From positions 124,001 to 188,000 of the forward strand of contig QFQP01000002.1 of the NCBI GenBank assembly GCA_003243425.1: a DNA stretch of 64,000 nt, in the 5' to 3' direction. Shown here one piece after another: positions 57,704 through 64,000 of the stretch (its first letter is position 1; each line of letters opens with the position of its first letter). The stretch is from Archangium gephyra (GTDB lineage: Bacteria > Myxococcota > Myxococcia > Myxococcales > Myxococcaceae). The translations under genes and the position numbers were made by a program. The notes beneath the pieces are model-generated. The model ran no database searches. It was not told the origin of the DNA and was given only the letters and a program-made list of their open reading frames with translations.

Positions 57704-59105
57704 TTCTTCTCCTTGCGCAGCACCTCACCGGCGAAGCGCTTGGCGCCCTTCACCTGCAGCTCGGCGATCGGGCTCTCGGCGAGCGTGTCGACCTTCGAGG
57801 CGTCGCGCGGCGTGAAGGCGGTGTTGGTGGCAGCCTTCGTGTCTTTACCCACGCCCGCCGGAGGCCCGCCCCAGCGACCCCACACCGGGTTCGAACATTT
57901 CACTTCGCCGGTCCATGGGTAGCGAATGGCGTAGCGCGCCTGGAAGTTGTTGATCTCGTCGTTGCGGAAGCCCTGCTCGAGCTGCTTGCCGTCGGTGAGA
58001 AATTCGCGGCCACCGACGATCGCCTTCGCGGCCTTGAAGACCAGGTCTTCACCCAGCGAGCTCTTGTCGTAGCGCGCGTGCAGACGCGTGAGGGTCCAGC
58101 CCTGCCGCGGGTCCCACGGGTCCTTCACCTGCCCCTTCGAAGGCACCACGTCGGCGCCGAGCGTCTGAAAATCTTCCGGGCTCAGCGGTGACGTCGGGCA
58201 CGGGTCACAGCTGCTCGCCTGCCACGCGTACTCGGTGACGACCGCGTTGGGCTTCGACTTCAAGGTGCGGTCGAAGAGGCTCACGTAGAAGTACGGGAAC
58301 TCGCTCCTGGCGCTGGGAACGAGGTCGATGTTCGTGGGAATGGTGACGTTCGGGTAGTTCGCGACCTCGTAGCGCTGACCTCTGGCGAGGATGTGAACGA
58401 TGAGATCCTGCTTGTCCTTCGCGTTGATGAGCCCGAGGCGAATCGGCAGCTCGAACTTCTCGGAGTCGTAGAAGAAGCGCAGCGGCGACAGCTGCGCCAT
58501 GCCCTTCTCGAAGGTGACCTTCTTCGCGTTCACGCGCGCGACGAAGAACTTCATGCCCTGTTGAATGTACGGACGGAACAACGGCTCGGCGCCCCCGGGG
58601 AGCTTGTACTTGTTGTCCTTGAGCCACTTCTCGAGCGCGAGCGCGTCTTTGGCCGACAGCACCACGATCTCGTACTCGCCGACCTCGAACTGGGCCTCGA
58701 CGACCACCATCGCGCCGCCGCCGCCCTTGCTGAGCATGCGCCCGCCGCCGGTGCCCATGCCTCCGAGCGTGCCCAGCGACATCATCGGCGGCTCGACGAA
58801 GCAGGGGTCCATCTCCCAGTATTCGACCAGGCGCGGAGCCGCGAGCGTGTCGACGCGCCCGAAGATGCTCTTGCTGAGCGTCTTCACGTTCTCCTTCTTG
58901 AGAACGACGGGCACGGGGATCACCATCGCGAAGTCTTCCGGCGGGCCCTGGTAGTTGTTCTGCATCGACAGCACCGTGCGCGTGCCTTCGCGCATCAGCA
59001 CCACCTGCGTGGCGTTGTTGAACAGTTCGGCACCGCCGCCTGCGACGTAGAAGCCGCAGAACGCGTACGCCGAGGTCGAGACGATTGCGGCAAGCGCGGC
59101 GATCT

Positions 59106-59109
<4 letters not shown>
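57700..59109 (-). CDS. DUF2330 family protein, paralogue 1
   Basis: A 469-residue secreted protein with leader MKIAALAAIVSTSAYAFCGF and the family core VAGGGAELFNNATQVVLMRE, QNNYQGPPEDFAMVIPVPVV. The middle has a Gly-rich insert (MSLGTLGGMGTGGGRMLSKG). A conserved C-terminal signature is YPWTGEVKCSNPVWGRWGG. Starts in overlap with paralogue 2 (ATGA). Function unknown. Confidence 0.9.
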
Positions 59110-60574
<1,465 letters not shown>

Positions 60575-60578
<4 letters not shown>

Positions 60579-62083
60579 TTCTTCACCGCGATTCCGGCGC
60601 GCGCCTTGCGGCCCTTGATGTCGAGCTCTGAAATCGGGCTCTCGGCGAGCTTCGCGGTGAGCGCGTCGTCACGCTTCACGAGACCGAGGTCTTCGGCGGC
60701 GAGCGGCTTGTGCTGCCCACCGTTCGGCGGCCCGCCCCAGCGGCCGTACACGGGGTTGCTGCACTTCACTTCTCCACCCCACGGGTAGCGGATGGCGTAG
60801 CGCGCCTGGAAGTTGTTCACGCCGTACGACACCGAGCCTTGCTCGAGTTCCTTGCCGTCTCTGAGAAACTCACGCCCGCCGGCGATGGGCGTCGCGGCTT
60901 TGAAGACGAGGTCTTCACCGAGCGAGGTCTTGTCGTAGCGCGCGTGCAGCCGCGTGATGACGAAGCGCGCGCCTTTGCCGGCGGAGCGCTGGTACGCGAT
61001 CTGCTGATCGAGGCTCGACAGCATGCGGTCGACGAGCGCCGCTTCCTGCGGCGTGACCTTGTCGCGGTTCTTGAACTCGATCTCCGGCAGCGGGCCCGCG
61101 TTGTCGATGACGTCGAGCCCCAGCACCATCAAGTCGGTCGGCGTCAGCGGAGGCGTCGGGCACGGATCGCACGTCGCGGAATCCCACGCGTATTCAGTGA
61201 CCACGGCCTTCGGGTGCTTCTTGAGCGTCTTGTCGAAGAGGCTGGCGTAGAACGGCCCGAACTCACTCTTCGCCGACGGCACGAGGTCGATGTTCGTGGG
61301 AATGGTGACGTTCGGATAATTCGCGACCTCGTAGCGCTGGTTGCGCGCGAGCACGTGAATGATGAGGTCCTGCGGGCCGGCAGCGTTGATGAGGCCGAGG
61401 CGAATCGGCAGCTCGAACTTCTCGGAGTCGTAGTGGAAGCGCAGCGGCGAGAGCGACGCGACGCCGTCTTTGAACGCCACCTTCTCGACGTTCACCCTGG
61501 CCACGAAGAACTTCATGCCCTGCTGAATGTACGGGCGGAACAGCTGCGCCGCGCCAGACGGAATCTTGTACTTGTTGTCGGTGAGCCAGGCCTCGAGGCC
61601 GAGCGCGTCTTTCGCGCCGAGGATCACGATCTCGTATTCGCCGACGGTGAACTTCGCCTCGATGGTGACGCCGTAGTCACGCGGGGCGGCAGCGTCGGCC
61701 ATCGGCGCTGACTTCGTCGGCATCTCCCGCCTGGATCTCGCCTCGACGTAGAAGTCGCGTGGTTGGTAGCAGGGGTCCTGCTCCCAGTATTCGACGAGGC
61801 GCGGCGCGGCGAGCTGGTCGACCTTGTCGAAGATGTTCTTCGTCAGGGTCTTCACGTTGGCCTCGGCGAGGATCACCGGCACCGGCACCACCATCGCGAA
61901 GTTCTCGGGCGGGCCCCGGTAGTTGTTCTGCATCGACAGCACCGTGCGCGTGCCTTCGCGCATCAACACCACCTGCGTGGCGTCGTTGAAGAGCTGCGCA
62001 CCGCCGCCGGCGACGTAGAAGCCGCAGAACGCGTGAGCCGCCACAGGCACGACGGTGAGCAACACCGCGAGTCGCGTGAGCAT
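60575..62083 (-). CDS. DUF2330 family protein, paralogue 3 (first in operon)
   Basis: A 502-residue member, starting at ATG 62083 (MLTRLAVLLTVVPVAAHAFC) because GAGGGA lies about 5 bases upstream; ATG 62095 has none. It carries an extra insert near residue 335 (NAGPLPEIEFKNRDKVTPQE). The conserved AFCGFYVAGGGAQLFNDATQ and YGRWGGPPNGG are kept. First gene of the four-gene run that ends with the pentahaem cytochrome. Confidence 0.9.
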
Positions 62084-62155
62084 GGTTTCCCTCATGAAGT
62101 GATGTGTGACACCCCGCCCCGCCCCGGAGTTTCAGGCGACGGAACTTAGGGCCCG

Positions 62156-62193
62156 CAAAGAAAAAGGGGAGCGCCATCGCTGGCACTCCCCTT
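62156..62193 (-). terminator. Intrinsic terminator of rpsA
   Basis: On the minus strand AAGGGGAGTGCCA pairs with TGGCGCTCCCCTT (13 bp, one G-U) around GCGA, a GNRA tetraloop, followed by TTTCTTTG. Located 23 bases after the rpsA stop. Confidence 0.9.
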
Positions 62194-62215
62194 CACGACC
62201 TACGTCAGGAAGTTC

Positions 62216-63925
62216 TTACTTCTTGAACTTGCCCATGACGTCGCCGAGGCGGGCCTTCGACTGCTCGGCCTGCTTCTTCAAGTACTCGCGGTAGTCGTCG
62301 CCACCGTCGTTGAGGAGCGCCTTGATCGACAGCGCGATCTTGCGGTCGCTGGTGTTGATGTCGATGATCTTGACCTCGACCTCCTGGCCTTCCGCCAGAA
62401 CGTCGCGCGGGTTCTCGACGCGCTCGTCGCGCAGTTCGGACACGTGCACCAGGCCTTCGATGCCCGGCTCGATCTCGACGAAGCCACCGAAGTCGGTGAC
62501 CTTGGTGACCTTGCCCTTCACGCGGCTCGAGACCGGGTGACGCTCAGACAGCGTGTCCCACGGGTCCTGCTGGAGCTGCTTGATGCCGAGGCTGAAGCGC
62601 TCGTTCTCGACGTCGATGTTGAGCACGCAGGCTTCGACCACGTCGCCCTTCTTGTAGAGCTCGCCCGGGTGCTTGACGCGCTGGGTCCACGAGATGTCGG
62701 ACACGTGCACGAGGCCGTCGACACCGTCTTCGACACCGACGAACACGCCGAAGTCGGTGACGTTGCGCACGATGCCCTTGATGACCGAGCCGATCGGGTA
62801 CTTGTCCTCGAGGACAGTCCAGGGGTTCTGCTCGATCTGCTTCATGCCGAGCGCGATGCGCTTGGCCTTGGGGTCGATGTCGAGGACGACCGCTTCGACT
62901 TCCTGGCCGACTTCAAGCAGCTTGCTGGGGTGCTTGACGCGCTTGTTCCACGTCATCTCGCTGACGTGCACGAGGCCTTCGACACCCTGCTCCAGCTCGA
63001 TGAACGCGCCGTAGTCGGTGAGCGAAACGACCTTGCCCTTGACGCGCGTGCCGACCGGGTACTTCTCGTCGGCGCGGTGCCACGGGTCTTCCTGGATCTG
63101 CTTGAGACCCAGGCTGACGCGCTCCTGCGCGGGGTCGAACTTGAGAACGACGACCTTGACCTCGTCACCAACGTTGAACATCTCCGACGGGTGGCCGACG
63201 CGGCCCCACGACATGTCGGTGATGTGCAACAGACCGTCGATGCCGCCGAGGTCGATGAAGGCGCCGTAGTCGGTCAGGTTCTTGACCTGACCCTTCATGA
63301 TCGCGCCTTCCTTCAGGTTCTTGAGCGTTTCCTTCTTCTGCTCTTCGCGCTGCTTCTCGAGCAGCACGCGGCGCGAGAGGACGATGTTGCCGCGCTTCTG
63401 GTTGAACTTGATGACCTTGAACTCGAATTCCTTGGCCAGGTACTGGTCGAGGTTGCGAACCGGGCGGATGTCGACCTGGCTGCCGGGCAGGAACGCCTTG
63501 ACGCCGATGTCGACCTGCAGGCCGCCCTTCACGCGGCCCGTGATGGTGCCCTTGATGATCTGGTCGTCCTTCACGGCGGCCGAGATCTCGTCCCAGATCC
63601 GCATCTTGTCGGCCTTCTCCTTGGAGAGGACGACCATGCCCGTGTCGTTCTCACGGGACTCGAGGTAGACGTCGACGGTATCGCCGGGCTTCACGGTCAC
63701 TTCGCCCTTGGGGCTCGTGAACTCGGAGATCGCGACCTGGCCTTCGGACTTGTAACCGATGTCGACGATGGCGAACTCGCCGGTGACACGAACCACCGTG
63801 CCACGGATCACTTCGCCTTCCTTCACGAGGCCGGTGCGACCGCCCTCCTTGATGGAAGCCTCAAACATCGCGGCGAAATCTTCTTCGCCCTCGAAAGCGG
63901 TCGACTGATTGACGTTCTGCTGCAT
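62216..63925 (-). CDS. rpsA: 30S ribosomal protein S1
   Basis: A 569-residue protein with six S1 repeats (e.g. GTRVKGKVVSLTDYGAFIEL, GLVHVSEMTWNKRVKHPSKL, GSVIKGIVRNVTDFGVFVGV), the standard number for a full-length S1, which unfolds mRNA at the 30S platform. ATG 63925 (MQQNVNQSTAFEGEEDFAAM). The 75 bases beyond it to the window edge are leader with no further gene visible. A terminator follows. Confidence 0.98.
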   Translation of the reverse strand: MQQNVNQSTAFEGEEDFAAMFEASIKEGGRTGLVKEGEVIRGTVVRVTGEFAIVDIGYKSEGQVAISEFTSPKGEVTVKPGDTVDVYLESRENDTGMVVLSKEKADKMRIWDEISAAVKDDQIIKGTITGRVKGGLQVDIGVKAFLPGSQVDIRPVRNLDQYLAKEFEFKVIKFNQKRGNIVLSRRVLLEKQREEQKKETLKNLKEGAIMKGQVKNLTDYGAFIDLGGIDGLLHITDMSWGRVGHPSEMFNVGDEVKVVVLKFDPAQERVSLGLKQIQEDPWHRADEKYPVGTRVKGKVVSLTDYGAFIELEQGVEGLVHVSEMTWNKRVKHPSKLLEVGQEVEAVVLDIDPKAKRIALGMKQIEQNPWTVLEDKYPIGSVIKGIVRNVTDFGVFVGVEDGVDGLVHVSDISWTQRVKHPGELYKKGDVVEACVLNIDVENERFSLGIKQLQQDPWDTLSERHPVSSRVKGKVTKVTDFGGFVEIEPGIEGLVHVSELRDERVENPRDVLAEGQEVEVKIIDINTSDRKIALSIKALLNDGGDDYREYLKKQAEQSKARLGDVMGKFKK

Positions 63926-64000
63926 GTGATGGGTTGTCCTGGAAACTACAAAAGGTGCTGCGGCCCGAAGTTGGTACCGCCTGCGAGCGGGGCTGGTCGC

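Overview
The window looks like chromosome from a high-GC member of the Myxococcota (myxobacteria). The evidence is gene style rather than any marker RNA: kinase plus FHA-sigma54-activator pairs, a PilZ protein of the delta-proteobacterial type, Gly/Ser-linker lipoproteins, DUF2330 proteins, a planctomycete/myxobacterial DUF1592 + DUF1552 pair, and dense packing with many 4-base ATGA overlaps. No rRNA, tRNA, CRISPR array, insertion sequence or phage was seen. No gene-free stretch exceeds about 260 bases.

Layout. 0-10.6 kb: end of a RegA-type response regulator, a START-like secreted protein, a GT-C-like membrane protein, HtpX protease, lipoproteins, a coiled-coil membrane protein, a Fur regulator with a TlpA-like lipoprotein, FmdB. 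10.6-15.5 kb: PHP phosphoesterase, glycogen branching enzyme, hydrolase coupled to an ECF sigma factor with a SnoaL-like tail. 15.5-24.1 kb (minus): one long co-directional run with a Yip1-like protein, TolC, HlyD/MacA, ABC ATPase, two MacB-like permeases, polyprenyl synthase, GbsR-like regulator and GGCT-like protein. 24.3-30.3 kb: ClpA-like unfoldase, DUF2520 protein, hydrolases, methyltransferase, rpoZ with a clear terminator. 30.3-33.5 kb (minus): Ser/Thr kinase, FHA-sigma54 activator and a thioredoxin-like lipoprotein with an in-frame TGA at the first position of its CxxC motif, followed by a SECIS-like hairpin (candidate selenoprotein). The kinase and activator are broken by small indels, and at about 33.49 kb the kinase meets the 5'-truncated DUF1592 gene head to head, so this is either a real rearrangement or an assembly join. 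33.5-36.5 kb: DUF1592/DUF1552 pair, NUDIX. 36.6-40.0 kb: two helical unknowns, then groESL with a sigma70-like promoter bracketed by two CIRCE operators. 40-45.5 kb: glutaredoxin, small proteins, then a lipoprotein-PDZ / FHA-AAA+ (GAFTGA loop deleted) / small protein / ThiF-like E1 cluster. 45.4-52.1 kb (minus): cytochrome-copper monooxygenase, VWA (CoxE-like), SUFU-like, ATP-grasp fragment, RlmD-like methyltransferase, PilZ, and 3-oxoacid CoA-transferase. 52.2-64 kb: MASE1 hybrid kinase, thiolase, a four-gene overlapping operon of three DUF2330 paralogues plus a pentahaem cytochrome-TPR protein, and ribosomal protein S1 with its terminator.

Functional themes are envelope and redox proteins (TlpA, Trx-like candidate selenoprotein, Grx, c-type cytochromes), export (MacAB-TolC), protein quality control (HtpX, Clp, GroESL) and ketone-body/acetoacetyl-CoA metabolism (CoA-transferase and thiolase, 2 kb apart with a histidine kinase between). 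Functional calls rest on motif recognition by eye; no database search was run.
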